Shown here: positions 1 to 9,595 of the stretch, piece after piece
How the letters are laid out: each line of letters begins with the position of its first letter
Position numbering within the stretch: the stretch's first letter is position 1
Assembly (NCBI RefSeq): GCF_018417595.1
Contig: NZ_CP070982.1
Span: forward strand, 3,182,001 to 3,246,000
Source: Pseudomonas entomophila
Lineage (GTDB): Bacteria; Pseudomonadota; Gammaproteobacteria; Pseudomonadales; Pseudomonadaceae
Length of the DNA: 64,000 nucleotides
Reading direction: 5' to 3'
Program-made: the position numbers and the translations under genes
The notes under the pieces: generated by a model
Seen by the model: only the letters and a program-made list of their open reading frames with translations
Told to the model about the DNA's origin: nothing
The model's database searches: none

Positions 1-157
1 CCGGGGCCTGCGAGCAGTCCTGGAAAGCATGCAGTTCGAGCACGATCCGGCGTCGACCCGCGAGGCGATCTGGCAGCGGATCGCGCGCATGGACAACGAC
101 CCGGCATTTCTCCAGCACGCCCTCGACCGGCCTGCGCTCGAACTACTCGATCTCTGA
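1..157 (+). CDS. C-terminal fragment of an unrecognised protein
   Basis: An open frame (reading from base 2) enters from the left edge and stops with TGA at 155-157, giving the last 51 residues of a protein ending in LELLDL. The stretch is charged and probably helical, with typical Pseudomonas codon use. I do not recognise the family from so short a tail. The stop lies only 3 bases from the stop of the convergent GGDEF/EAL gene, so the two genes are tail to tail without room for a separate terminator. Confidence 0.6.
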   Translation, partial: RGLRAVLESMQFEHDPASTREAIWQRIARMDNDPAFLQHALDRPALELLDL

Positions 158-160
158 CCG

Positions 161-2395
161 TCATGCACCACGGCGGCGGCTCTCGTTGGCCGCCAGCCAG
201 CGAGCCAGGTCGGCGGCGGGCATCGGTCGGCCGAACAGGAAGCCCTGGCCCTGATCGCACCCGGCGTTACGCAGGAAATCGAACTGGGCCTGGGTTTCGA
301 TACCCTCGGCGGTGATCCTGAAGCCCAGGGCATGCCCCAGGTCGATGATTGCCCTGGCCACGGCCACGGCGTCGTCGTCCTCGGGCAAGTCCTTGATGAA
401 GGCCCGGTCGATCTTCAGATGGTCGATTGGCAGTGCCCGCAGGTAAGCCAGCGACGAATACCCGGTGCCGAAGTCGTCCACCGCCGTGGCCACGCCCATG
501 GCCTGCAACTGGGCAAGTACCGCGCAAGCTTGCTGCTGGCTCTCCATCAGCAGGCTTTCGGTGATCTCCACCTCCAGCAGGTTGGCCGGCAGGCTGTGGC
601 GCTCCAGCGCCGACGCCAGGCTGGTGACATAGTCGCTGCGCTCGATCTGCAAAGCCGCCACATTGATCGCCAGCGGCCCGGGCAAGCCATCGCCGGCACG
701 CCAGGCGGCCAGTTGGGCACACGCCAGCTCCAGCACCCGCTCGCCCAGTGGAATGATCAGGCCGGTGCGCTCGGCCAACGGAATGAACTCGGCGGGAGAC
801 ACCAGGCCATGGTGCGGATCCCGCCAGCGCAGCAGCGCCTCGACACCTTCCAGTTGCCCACTGAACAGGTCGACCTTGGGCTGGTACCACAGTTCGAACT
901 CGTTGTGCTCCAGAGCCCTGCGCAGGTTGCGCTCCAGCTCGAGACGTTGCTGCAGGCGCTCGGTCATGTCCGGGTGGTATGGGCGCCAGGCATTGCGCCC
1001 ACTTTCCTTTGCCGCATACATGGCGGTGTCGGCGTGACGCAGCAGGCTGTCGGCGTCTTCACCGTGCTGTGGGCTCCAGGCCAAACCGATGCTGCCGGTG
1101 ACCAGAGTGGCATTGCCGTTGAGATCGAACGGCCGCTGCAGGCAGCGCAGCAAGGCGCGGATCTGGTGCTGCACCTGCCCTTGAGCGCCCTGGAGCATGA
1201 ACACGAACTCATCGCCGCCCAGGCGGCATACCCGATCCTGGCTGTGCAGTTCCTGCAGGAAGCGCGCGGTGGCTTGTTGCAGCAGCAGGTCGCCCATGGG
1301 GTGGCCAAGGCTGTCGTTGACTTGCTTGAAGCCGTCGATATCGAGCATCAGCACCGCCAGGCCATGGTCCTGCAGGATGGCCTCGGTCAGTTGCTGCTGG
1401 AACAGCACTCGGTTGGGCAACCCGGTGATGGTGTCGTAATGGGCCAGGCGCTCCAGCTGGGCCTGGTACTGGCGCAGCTCACGGTTACGCTGTTCGAGCA
1501 GACGCTGCTTGCGATTGAGCTGGGCGACGAACAGGCTGAACAACCCGGTGCAACTCAAGGCGAACAGGAACAGCGGCGAGGCGAACAAGTCCAGCCCTGC
1601 CGCGCTCGCCCGAGGCGCGGCCACCAACTGCCAGACACCCCCGGGCACTTCGACGGTCATCTTCACCTGGGACTCTTCGAACAACCGCGGGTCACCCCAG
1701 ATCAGCGCGCCATCGGCACCCTTGCCGTCGACACCGCGCACCGCCAGCTCGAACTCGGTGTCCGGGCGCAGGCCTGCGCTGAGCAACAGCCGGTCGATAT
1801 CGGCCACGATTGACACATTGCCCCAGTAAAACTGCACGCCACGCTTGCCCGTGATGAACACCGGCCGCCGGTAGATCAGTGCCCTGCCGCCCTGGTACAG
1901 CTGTAGCGGCCCCGCCAGCACCGGACGCGCCTGATCACGGGCAGATTGCAGGAGAGGAAACTGGTCCGGCAACTGGCGGTAGTCCAGCCCGATCAGCCGC
2001 TCGTTACCCTGCATTGGATAGACATCGCTGATCACATCTGCCGGCGCCAGCGCGATATGGCGCATGTAGGGCATCGACTGCAGGGCATTGCGAGCCATGC
2101 CGTGGAAATGTGCCGGGCTGATCGTGCCATCAGTGGCGATCAATTGGGCGATGCCTTCGGCCTCACCGAACGCGGCACCCAGCTGTGCCTCCAGCGCCCC
2201 GCGCATTCCAGCCAGGCGCGCGGCAAGGTTACCCAACTGTTCGTTGCGTTCGCGCTGTGCATCGAGATAGCCGAGGGCAACCGAAAGGCCAATGCCGACC
2301 AGGGCGAAGCCGACCGGCAGCAGGCGGTTAAGCGTTTGGCGCAGCGCGGCGGGAGTGGACGGCGGCGCTTCATGGGGGAGTTGGGAGAGGGTCAT
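161..2395 (-). CDS. CHASE-GGDEF-EAL cyclic-di-GMP turnover protein
   Basis: This 744-residue inner-membrane protein probably makes and/or degrades cyclic di-GMP in response to a periplasmic signal. A first membrane helix lies at about residues 27-46, a CHASE-like periplasmic sensor up to about 265, and a second helix at about 268-292. The GGDEF domain starts with DTITGLPNR and has an intact RLGGDEF active site; the inhibitory I-site arginine four positions upstream of the usual Asp is replaced by His (HSQD), so product inhibition may be weak. The EAL domain keeps EALLRW, DDFGTGYSSL and the EGIE loop, so the phosphodiesterase may be active. The ATG at 2395 has no strong Shine-Dalgarno. Gene stands alone. 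Confidence 0.9.
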   Translation of the reverse strand: MTLSQLPHEAPPSTPAALRQTLNRLLPVGFALVGIGLSVALGYLDAQRERNEQLGNLAARLAGMRGALEAQLGAAFGEAEGIAQLIATDGTISPAHFHGMARNALQSMPYMRHIALAPADVISDVYPMQGNERLIGLDYRQLPDQFPLLQSARDQARPVLAGPLQLYQGGRALIYRRPVFITGKRGVQFYWGNVSIVADIDRLLLSAGLRPDTEFELAVRGVDGKGADGALIWGDPRLFEESQVKMTVEVPGGVWQLVAAPRASAAGLDLFASPLFLFALSCTGLFSLFVAQLNRKQRLLEQRNRELRQYQAQLERLAHYDTITGLPNRVLFQQQLTEAILQDHGLAVLMLDIDGFKQVNDSLGHPMGDLLLQQATARFLQELHSQDRVCRLGGDEFVFMLQGAQGQVQHQIRALLRCLQRPFDLNGNATLVTGSIGLAWSPQHGEDADSLLRHADTAMYAAKESGRNAWRPYHPDMTERLQQRLELERNLRRALEHNEFELWYQPKVDLFSGQLEGVEALLRWRDPHHGLVSPAEFIPLAERTGLIIPLGERVLELACAQLAAWRAGDGLPGPLAINVAALQIERSDYVTSLASALERHSLPANLLEVEITESLLMESQQQACAVLAQLQAMGVATAVDDFGTGYSSLAYLRALPIDHLKIDRAFIKDLPEDDDAVAVARAIIDLGHALGFRITAEGIETQAQFDFLRNAGCDQGQGFLFGRPMPAADLARWLAANESRRRGA

Positions 2396-2542
2396 AGGCA
2401 GGCGACGTAAGGCTATTGAGCGGTTATCGGCGCGGCACGGACGAAATTGAGGTTTCTTTTGCCGCCCGACCGCAGCCAGAGCTATGTATCACCCGAGGCA
2501 GCGCCAAGACAGGTCTGATCGCGCTTTTGCAAGGAGCCACAC

Positions 2543-5500
2543 ATGGACTCGAACAAGCCCAATCCACACCAGGCCCTCCTCGAACGCCAGCTACCCGCCT
2601 GGGCCCAGGACGCTACCCCCGAACACTGGCAGCGGCTAGGCGACGCTATCGCACCGGCACAGGGCCTGCCCGGCGCCGAAGCCGACTGGTTCGCCAATGC
2701 CGCGCCCTGCCTTCGCAAGGCCGTGGAGGCCAGCCAGGCGCGCCTGATGGGCTCGCAACGCTTGCTGGCCAAACAGCTACGCGGACTGAAGAGCATCAAC
2801 GCGTTCGCCGAGCCGCTGCTTGCCGAACGTTTGCGCAACAGCCACGGCTTCAGCGCCCCACTGCGCAAGGCCGGGCTGGTGTGGTTGAAGCACCTCTACA
2901 CCTTCCAGGTGTATGTCACCCATCACCAACACCGCAGTCTGCTCGAAGCCGCCCTGCAGAACTTCAGCGACCGGGCCACGTTCAGTTGGGACAGCGCCCT
3001 TGCCTTGGACGATGACTGGACGGTGCTCAAGACCACCGTGATGGGCAAGACGACGCTGGGTGACAGCGAAACCGAAGTGAGCATCGCTCTGCCGTCGGAG
3101 CAGGTGACCATCAATCCGCTGGCGCTTTCGCCCGACGCATTCGCCAGGACCTGCCGCGAACTGGATATCGGCCAGCGCTACCAGGATCACCTCGATACCC
3201 TGTTCGCACCTGCGGCCACTCGCCGGGCGGCGGTCAGCGTCTACCAGGACCGCCTGCGCCTGGCGGCCGATCTTGCGCGCATACGTCATCGACTCGACGG
3301 CCCGGCATGGGATGCCGTGCAATCGCTGCTGACCGACGGCCATGCCCTCCCTTGCAGGCAACTGAGCCTGTTCGGCGTCACCGTGCACGAGGCTGTCATC
3401 ATCGAAACCGGTGCGCCTGGCCTGCTGCTGCACCTGCCCGGGCAACTGGAAACACTGTGCGCCTTCGACGACCTCGATGCACTGCGGGAGTATTTGCGCA
3501 CGGCGCTGTTGGACGCCACGTTCCGCCAACGCTTCATGGACTTGGTCCCAAGCGCGCAACGTGCACTGTTTTGCAGTCGCCTACGACAGAACCTCGACGC
3601 CCAGGGTGATTCACCCGCAGGCCAGGCCTGGCCGCTGCGCGCAGATGCCGACTTGCACCTGGAAGCCTCACCGATCACAGGTGATCTCTACGATTTCCTG
3701 CACAATGACCACCTGGCCCGTCTCAAGCGCGAGGCCAGGCAAGTGGCCGTGCCCACCGCCGATGCCGATGAACTGGCGTACAAAGCTCGCAAAGCGCTGT
3801 GGAACAGCGCTGGCCTGAATGCGCTCATGATCGCCGGCCTGTTCGTCCCGGCATTAGGCTCGCTCATGACCGCCGTGATTGCCTACCAGTTGCTGGATGA
3901 AACCTACGAAGGCTATGAAGCCTGGCAGGTCGGTGATCGCCAGCAAGCCATGCAGCATCTCCAATCGGTCGCGATCAACCTCGCGGTGGTAGGCGGCTTG
4001 CACCTTGCTGGGAAAGTCGTGAAAGCGCTTGGTTCGAGCACGTTGATGGAGAACCTCGAGCCTGTGACCTTCGACGACGGCAGTCAGCGCCTGTGGCGAC
4101 CGGTACCAGGGCGCCTGCTTCAGGACTACCCACGCCTGACTGCGTCAATGATCAGGCGCCTGCAGGCCGAAGAGCAACTGCCATCGCAAGCCCTTTCATC
4201 CGTGCAGAACGACTCGGCCCGCCAGTTCCTGAACAGCGCGCTGGAAGGCCTTTACCTGCCCGAGCAGGCCAGCGCCGACAGCGAGCGCCTGATCATCAAT
4301 GCCCTGCCCCAGCTCCCCGGCTGGCCTGCGCAACTGCGCCTCGAACTGCGTGCTGCCTCGCCCCGAGGCCCCGTGCTGATGGCCTCGGGCGCCGAGTCAG
4401 GCAGCCGCACTTGCGTCGTGATCAAGTCCGCCGAAGGTTACGAGGCCCACCTCGGGGAGCGACCAGTCGCGCAACCTCGGGAGCGTGACCTTGGCAGGGC
4501 TGTCCTCCATGTACTGTCCCGGAGCGACCATCAGGTCCTGGGGCTGGCACACAATGATATCGATAGCCTGCGTGGCGCGATCCATCGCCTGGCGGCGTCT
4601 GACAATACGCGAGCGATGCGCCTGCTCGAACCCTCTGCGCTGGGCTGGGGACCGCGCGGAGGGCTGTCGGGTGGCATGGAGGAAGCGGCCCCGCGCATCG
4701 ACATCGGTGCGACGTTCCGACGCTACCGGCAACTCTATCCCGAGGCCGCTGACTTGCAGATCAATGAACAACTGACACAATGGGTCGCGGCAGGGCTGGA
4801 CCCTGTGCAACAGATGACCAACCTGGAACGCGAACTCATGGACTTTCGCGACGAACTGCGTGCCTGGGTAGGCGATAATCCACTGCGCCATGCCGCCGCC
4901 CGCAAATTGGTAAGCAACTGGCAGCGCATTTCTGAGTTTTCCGAAGAAGAAGGGCATGCTGTTCACCTGCTGAGCCTGTCCGACCTGGCTTTGACAGACG
5001 AGGACCTCGCAGCGCTGGCGTTACCGGACCGCTTCGAGCATATCCAACGCGTGGACCTGACCGGCAATCGCGACTTGACCGAGCTGCCCGCGGAGTTCCT
5101 CGAACGCTTTCCCCGGTTGGAGCACCTGCACCTGGTGGACTGCAGGCTGGCGCAGATCCCCGATATCGCTGTGCCGGAGTCGCTGCGACGGCTCGACATG
5201 CAAGGTAATCGAATCGTCTGGAACGACGCCAATCAGGCGGCCCTCGATCGCCTGAGCGGCCTGGAGCTGCTAGACCTGTCGCACAATACCCTGGCCCGAA
5301 GCCCCGACCTCGGTCAGCTGGACGACCTCGATATCCTCAACCTCAACCACTGTGAGCTTGTGGATTGGCCTGCGGGCATTCGCAATGACGACGACTGGCA
5401 GCCGAGGGTTTTCGACCTGCGCGACAACCGCTTCGCAAACCTGCCGCAAGACCTGCAGCTGTCCCGCGTTGCCGCCCAGAACCTGTGGCTGGAGAGCGAC

Positions 5501-5815
5501 GACCTGAGCGAGCAGGTCAGCCAGCAGATCCAGGCCTACTACGATCAGCACGGCATCGACCTGCTGGTTGCCGACGCCGACTATGAGGAAATGCTCGAAG
5601 ACACCGACGTCGACGACTGGGGCATCTGGAACGATCTGCCACTGGCCTACCGCCGAGAGCTCAGGGGCCTGCAGCAATTGCCCGACTACAGCCAGCCACA
5701 ATTGTGGGAACGGCTGCGCACCTTCGCCGACCCTCGGGTCAGAGACTATGCCTTGTCGATCGGCGCGATGAGGCTGCTGGAGGACGAGGTGTTCCCTCCA
5801 CCCTTCGAGGAATGA
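2543..5815 (+). CDS. Large leucine-rich-repeat protein (toxin/effector type, NEL-related without catalytic part)
   Basis: A 1090-residue protein of the Pseudomonas family that combines a long N-terminal dermonecrotic-toxin-like region with leucine-rich repeats. Residues 1 to about 410 are helical and hydrophilic; a hydrophobic hairpin around 425-455 (LMIAGLFVPALG) could insert in a membrane. About six LRR units with the LxxLxLxxN pattern lie at about 829-985. Family members often end in a NEL-type E3 ubiquitin ligase domain with a catalytic Cys. Here only about 100 residues follow the repeats, they contain no cysteine and finish in an acidic tail, so ligase activity is not expected. AAGGAG lies just upstream of the ATG. 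No secretion signal or chaperone gene is visible. Function in host or competitor interaction is inference. Confidence 0.75.
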   Translation: MDSNKPNPHQALLERQLPAWAQDATPEHWQRLGDAIAPAQGLPGAEADWFANAAPCLRKAVEASQARLMGSQRLLAKQLRGLKSINAFAEPLLAERLRNSHGFSAPLRKAGLVWLKHLYTFQVYVTHHQHRSLLEAALQNFSDRATFSWDSALALDDDWTVLKTTVMGKTTLGDSETEVSIALPSEQVTINPLALSPDAFARTCRELDIGQRYQDHLDTLFAPAATRRAAVSVYQDRLRLAADLARIRHRLDGPAWDAVQSLLTDGHALPCRQLSLFGVTVHEAVIIETGAPGLLLHLPGQLETLCAFDDLDALREYLRTALLDATFRQRFMDLVPSAQRALFCSRLRQNLDAQGDSPAGQAWPLRADADLHLEASPITGDLYDFLHNDHLARLKREARQVAVPTADADELAYKARKALWNSAGLNALMIAGLFVPALGSLMTAVIAYQLLDETYEGYEAWQVGDRQQAMQHLQSVAINLAVVGGLHLAGKVVKALGSSTLMENLEPVTFDDGSQRLWRPVPGRLLQDYPRLTASMIRRLQAEEQLPSQALSSVQNDSARQFLNSALEGLYLPEQASADSERLIINALPQLPGWPAQLRLELRAASPRGPVLMASGAESGSRTCVVIKSAEGYEAHLGERPVAQPRERDLGRAVLHVLSRSDHQVLGLAHNDIDSLRGAIHRLAASDNTRAMRLLEPSALGWGPRGGLSGGMEEAAPRIDIGATFRRYRQLYPEAADLQINEQLTQWVAAGLDPVQQMTNLERELMDFRDELRAWVGDNPLRHAAARKLVSNWQRISEFSEEEGHAVHLLSLSDLALTDEDLAALALPDRFEHIQRVDLTGNRDLTELPAEFLERFPRLEHLHLVDCRLAQIPDIAVPESLRRLDMQGNRIVWNDANQAALDRLSGLELLDLSHNTLARSPDLGQLDDLDILNLNHCELVDWPAGIRNDDDWQPRVFDLRDNRFANLPQDLQLSRVAAQNLWLESDDLSEQVSQQIQAYYDQHGIDLLVADADYEEMLEDTDVDDWGIWNDLPLAYRRELRGLQQLPDYSQPQLWERLRTFADPRVRDYALSIGAMRLLEDEVFPPPFEE

Positions 5816-5864
5816 CCACAAGGCGGGTGCCACACACCGCTTCATGAGCCAGACTGGTGTTTTT

Positions 5865-5892
5865 CAGCCGGTGAGCGCATGCTCATCGGCTG
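5865..5892 (+). terminator. Hairpin after the LRR gene
   Basis: Two 12-base arms (CAGCCGGTGAGC and GCTCATCGGCTG, one G-T pair) separated by four bases form a stable hairpin 50 bases after the LRR stop. The downstream tract is only weakly T-rich, so termination is plausible rather than proven. Confidence 0.45.
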
Positions 5893-5930
5893 AAGCGTTT
5901 CATCATCTGGATTAGAGAGGTGCAGTGCCC

Positions 5931-7550
5931 ATGGACCGTCTGCTCGATTCGTTGTTTCCCGCCCCTGAAGATGTTCCCGAAGCCTGGCGCCTGGGCGAAC
6001 CTCTGGAACAACGCGATTACCTCGTCGCCGGGGAGCTCAGGCGCTGGGACGGCCCACTGGCCACGGTACGCAGCCCGGTCTGGCTGAAGGACGGCGACGG
6101 TGAGCGCCAGGTGATCCTCGGCAGCGCCCCGCTGCTCGATGCCGACACCGCACTCACCGCCCTGGACGCCGCCGTCGCCGCCTATGACAAAGGCCGCGGC
6201 GCCTGGCCGAACATGCGCGTGGCCGAACGCATCCAGCATGTCGAGGCATTCCTGGCCCGCATGCGCGAACAGCGCACGGCCGTGGTCAAGCTGCTGATGT
6301 GGGAGATCGGCAAGAACCTCAAGGACTCGGAAAAAGAGTTCGACCGCACCTGCGACTACATCGTCGACACCATCAATGCACTCAAGGACCTCGACCGCCG
6401 CTCCAGCCGTTTCGAGCTGGAACAGGGCACCCTCGGCCAGATCCGTCGCGCGCCGCTGGGCGTGGCCTTGTGCATGGGCCCCTACAACTACCCGCTGAAC
6501 GAGACCTTCACCACGCTGATCCCGGCGCTGATCATGGGCAACACCGTGGTGTTCAAGCCGGCCAAGTTCGGCGTCCTGCTGATCCGCCCGCTGCTCGAGG
6601 CATTCCGTGACAGCTTCCCGGCCGGGGTGATCAACGTCATCTATGGCCGTGGTCGCGAGACGGTCAGCGCCCTGATGGCCAGCGGCAAGGTCGACGTGTT
6701 CGCCTTCATCGGCACTCATAAAGCCGCCAGCGACCTGAAAAAACTGCACCCGCGCCCGCACCGCCTGCGCGCGGCCCTGGGCCTGGATGCCAAGAACCCC
6801 GGCATCGTCCTGCCACAGGTCGACCTGGACAACGCCGTGGAAGAGGCCGTCACCGGCGCGCTATCGTTCAACGGCCAGCGCTGCACCGCCTTGAAGATTC
6901 TCTTCGTGCACGAGGATGTGGTCGAGTCGTTCCTCGACAAGTTCCAGCGCAAACTGGCCGCGCTCAAGCCCGGCATGCCCTGGGAACCGGGTGTTGCCCT
7001 GACGCCGCTGCCGGAACCTGGCAAGGTCGACTACCTCGATGGCCTGGTGGCCGATGCCACAAGCAAAGGCGCCAAGGTACTCAATGAAGGCGGTGGCCAG
7101 AGCCGTGGTTCGTTCTTCTACCCCGCCCTGCTCTACCCGGTCAGCCGCGACATGCGGGTGTACCACGAGGAACAGTTCGGCCCGCTGGTGCCGGTGGTGC
7201 CCTACCGTGACCTGCAGACGGTGATCGACTATGTGCTCGACTCCGACTACGGCCAGCAGTTGAGCCTGTTCGGCAACGACCCCGAGACCATCGGCGCGCT
7301 GGTCGACATCTTCGCCAACCAGGTGGGGCGCATCAACCTCAACGCCCAGTGCCAGCGCGGCCCGGACACTTACCCGTTCAACGGCCGCAAGAACAGCGCC
7401 GAAGGTACGTTGTCGGTGCACGACGCACTGCGGGTGTTCTCCATACGCACCCTGGTTGCAACGAAGTTCCAGGAATCAAACAAGCAACTGATCAGCGAAA
7501 TCATCCGTAACCGGCAGTCGAGTTTCCTGACGACCGACTATATTTTTTGA
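5931..7550 (+). CDS. gapN: NADP-dependent glyceraldehyde-3-phosphate dehydrogenase-like aldehyde dehydrogenase
   Basis: A 539-residue aldehyde dehydrogenase superfamily member. The catalytic segment FNGQRCTALK (Cys about 318) matches the GQRCTA motif of non-phosphorylating GapN, which oxidises glyceraldehyde-3-phosphate directly to 3-phosphoglycerate with NADP. The cofactor region shows GNTVVFKPAK and the C-terminus keeps EEQFGPLVPV. An AGAGAGG Shine-Dalgarno precedes the ATG at 5931 by ten bases; a GTG six bases earlier is also in frame but too close to it. The protein is longer than classical GapN (about 480 residues) because of N- and C-terminal extensions, as in other Pseudomonas homologues. 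The physiological substrate could be a different aldehyde. Confidence 0.8.
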   Translation: MDRLLDSLFPAPEDVPEAWRLGEPLEQRDYLVAGELRRWDGPLATVRSPVWLKDGDGERQVILGSAPLLDADTALTALDAAVAAYDKGRGAWPNMRVAERIQHVEAFLARMREQRTAVVKLLMWEIGKNLKDSEKEFDRTCDYIVDTINALKDLDRRSSRFELEQGTLGQIRRAPLGVALCMGPYNYPLNETFTTLIPALIMGNTVVFKPAKFGVLLIRPLLEAFRDSFPAGVINVIYGRGRETVSALMASGKVDVFAFIGTHKAASDLKKLHPRPHRLRAALGLDAKNPGIVLPQVDLDNAVEEAVTGALSFNGQRCTALKILFVHEDVVESFLDKFQRKLAALKPGMPWEPGVALTPLPEPGKVDYLDGLVADATSKGAKVLNEGGGQSRGSFFYPALLYPVSRDMRVYHEEQFGPLVPVVPYRDLQTVIDYVLDSDYGQQLSLFGNDPETIGALVDIFANQVGRINLNAQCQRGPDTYPFNGRKNSAEGTLSVHDALRVFSIRTLVATKFQESNKQLISEIIRNRQSSFLTTDYIF

Positions 7551-7556
7551 CCGTCT

Positions 7557-7627
7557 GCTCGCCGGCAAGCCGGCGCCTGCAGGATTTCGCCGATCCGTAG
7601 GAGGCCGGCTTGCCGGCGAAGCGCTTT
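7557..7627. repeat. REP palindrome pair, possible terminator
   Basis: Arms TCGCCGGCAAGCCGGC (from 7558) and GCCGGCTTGCCGGCGA (to 7619) are inverted copies of the common Pseudomonas REP. They are followed by GCGCTTTTTT, so the pair probably also ends transcription of the dehydrogenase gene. Confidence 0.75.
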
Positions 7628-7730
7628 TTTATAGACAAACGATCTAAAGCGACTGTCGATTTTCTACCCGTTTGAACGACTCTAATCATCCAGGTGTTGC
7701 ACCCCACCCACGTGAAAGGAGCTTACGAAC

Positions 7731-8231
7731 ATGGCAGTCAAACCCATCCCCGAAGGCCAGCACAGCATCACCCCCTACCTCGGTATCGAGGGTGCCGCCA
7801 AGGCCATCGAGTTCTACAAGAAAGCCTTCAATGCAGTCGAGATGTTCCGCCTGGAGGGCCCGGACGGCCGGGTCGGCCACGCAGAACTGAAAATCGGCGA
7901 TTCCTCGCTGATGCTCGCCGACCCGTGCGACATGCCAGACAGCCTCAAGGCTACCCAGAGCATCGAGCATCCGGCAGTTGGCCTGCACCTCTATGTCGAG
8001 GACTGCGACAAGACCTACGCCCAGGCCATCGCCGCCGGGGCCAAGCAAGTCACGGCACTGAAGGATCAGTTCTACGGCGACCGCAGCGGTGCCCTGAAGG
8101 ACCCGTTCGGCAACGTGTGGTTCGTCTCCACGCACAAGGAAGACCTCAGCGTCGAGGAGATCCGCGACCGCGCCGCGAAAATGTTCGCCGCCCAGTTAGC
8201 TTCCAGGCCATGCGCCTCAAGCCGCAGTTGA
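7731..8231 (+). CDS. VOC family protein (PhnB/glyoxalase-like)
   Basis: A 166-residue single VOC-fold protein of the PhnB-like type: it opens with ITPYLGIEGAAKAIEFYKKA and ends with DPFGNVWFVSTHKED. Such proteins bind a metal and small ligands; the substrate is unknown. GAAAGGAG sits nine bases upstream of the ATG. The last dozen residues (rich in Ser, Arg, Cys) are encoded by the start of a non-coding repeat, suggesting that the original stop was lost and the frame runs on into repeat DNA. Confidence 0.85.
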   Translation: MAVKPIPEGQHSITPYLGIEGAAKAIEFYKKAFNAVEMFRLEGPDGRVGHAELKIGDSSLMLADPCDMPDSLKATQSIEHPAVGLHLYVEDCDKTYAQAIAAGAKQVTALKDQFYGDRSGALKDPFGNVWFVSTHKEDLSVEEIRDRAAKMFAAQLASRPCASSRS

Positions 8232-8285
8232 AAGCATCACCGCTTTGCTTGAAGCTTGGGGCTCGTAGCTTGGAGCTGCTTCTCA
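8228..8285. repeat. Short intergenic repeat of the CTTGAAGCTTG type
   Basis: The spacer is built from degenerate copies of a unit like GCTTGAAGCTTGGAGCT, a type seen between Pseudomonas genes. It overlaps the end of the VOC gene and supplies the weak GGAG before the next start. Confidence 0.4.
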
Positions 8286-9479
8286 ATGCGTATCATCGAA
8301 AAATCCGGCGCGCAGGTGCGCAGCCTGACCCTGGCCGAAGAGGAAATGCTGGCCGGTTTCGCCGCCGGCACCCTGTCCGGCCCTCGCCTGCTGCAGGCCA
8401 ACCAGTTGCTGATGAAGGTGCGTGGCGCCAACCACTGGCTGGCCTGCGACTGCCGCAAGGATGCCCTGCCGGTGCTCAACGTCACCCTCAACGGCAATAC
8501 CGGCACGCTGTTCCTGCGCAACAACCCCGACACCCCGGAGCACACCACAGGCTGCCCGTTCACCAAGGACCCGCGGGAAGCTGGCGAGCACAGCGAAGAA
8601 ACCACTCAGCCCGCCGCCTGGCTGGCACCGGATACCCCCTTGCGCCTGCTCGGCGACTATCGCCGCAGCAATGACAGCGAAACGGCCGTTACCCCGCGCG
8701 AACCGGGTGAGCGCCGTGAGCAGCAACGCCTGTTGTCGTTGCTGCTGACCTGGATCGAGGCCAGTGGCCTAAACGTCTATGCCACCCACTTGAAGAAAGA
8801 CCTCACTGCGCAGTTCGCCGAACTGCGGGGCGTCGCCGGCCGCTATCCGCTGCTGGAGCGGGTGCCGGCCAGCAACTACCTGGAAACCCGCCTGGACATG
8901 AAGCACATGATGATGCTCAAGACCCGGCTGCGCGAAGCCACGGTGTTCGGCAACCACCGCCGCCATGGCCTGCTGCTCGATTGTGTCGAACAGATCAAGG
9001 GGCGCAAGGTCGTCACGGCTCGCAGCGAAGACGGCTTCGACTTCCAAGGCCATCACCAGTACTGGGGCGGCAACCGTACGGCCGGCCCGTTGCTGGCGCT
9101 GGCGCTTTATTCGCCCGCCACTGCGGGCAGCCATTTCTACGAGCTGATTCATGTGGCCAGCGTCCCCGTGTTGTCACGGGCGCATCTGTTCCCGGTCTAC
9201 CGCGATGAAGAGCGCGAGCCGCTCAAGGCGCTGGTGTCGTTGATCGACTGGATGGCGAGCAAGGGTGTGAAGGTGCTGATGCGCCGGCCGGTGATCGGCG
9301 GCCAGGTCATGGATGAACTGGTGCTGACCTCGGACCAGGACCGTGTGCTGTCGGTGTCACTGCTGGAAAAACCGCTGGGGCCGGAACCGGACACCGAGAA
9401 CTTCAAGCGCTACGCCGACTTCAAGAGCCTGGAAACCTTCCGCAAGTATGTGGCAGGGTTCTTCATGCGCGAGCGTTAG
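8286..9479 (+). CDS. Conserved hypothetical protein with N-terminal Cys cluster
   Basis: A 397-residue soluble protein that I do not recognise securely. Around residues 55-95 it has the spaced pattern ACDC...PVLNV...LFLRNNP...HTTGCPF, which could bind a metal and recalls the N-terminus of DUF1173-type proteins. The rest is mixed alpha/beta without a known catalytic motif or signal peptide. The start is placed at the ATG of MRIIEKSG because it follows GGAG by ten bases and the codons further upstream lie in repeat DNA. It is followed by a REP palindrome and the convergent alcohol dehydrogenase gene. Confidence 0.7.
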   Translation: MRIIEKSGAQVRSLTLAEEEMLAGFAAGTLSGPRLLQANQLLMKVRGANHWLACDCRKDALPVLNVTLNGNTGTLFLRNNPDTPEHTTGCPFTKDPREAGEHSEETTQPAAWLAPDTPLRLLGDYRRSNDSETAVTPREPGERREQQRLLSLLLTWIEASGLNVYATHLKKDLTAQFAELRGVAGRYPLLERVPASNYLETRLDMKHMMMLKTRLREATVFGNHRRHGLLLDCVEQIKGRKVVTARSEDGFDFQGHHQYWGGNRTAGPLLALALYSPATAGSHFYELIHVASVPVLSRAHLFPVYRDEEREPLKALVSLIDWMASKGVKVLMRRPVIGGQVMDELVLTSDQDRVLSVSLLEKPLGPEPDTENFKRYADFKSLETFRKYVAGFFMRER

Positions 9480-9506
9480 ATGCGCCGCCCCAAGCCTTGC
9501 TCGATC

Positions 9507-9595
9507 CCTGTAGGAGCGGCTTTAGCCGCGATCACCCGCGAAGCGGGTGCTGGACACCGCGGTGCCTGCATCGCGGCTAAAACCGCTCCTACAGG
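9507..9595. repeat. Long REP-type palindrome (copy 1)
   Basis: An 89-base imperfect palindrome whose outer arms begin CCTGTAGGAGCGGC and end GCCGCTCCTACAGG in mirror form, with an inner ACCCGCGAAGCGGGT hairpin. A near-identical element lies at 32968-33055. It sits between two convergent genes and may terminate both. Confidence 0.85.

Noticed and set aside
332..1813. A 493-codon plus-strand frame inside the GGDEF/EAL gene
   Set aside because: The minus-strand reading has complete catalytic motifs; the plus-strand product is low-complexity with no family features.
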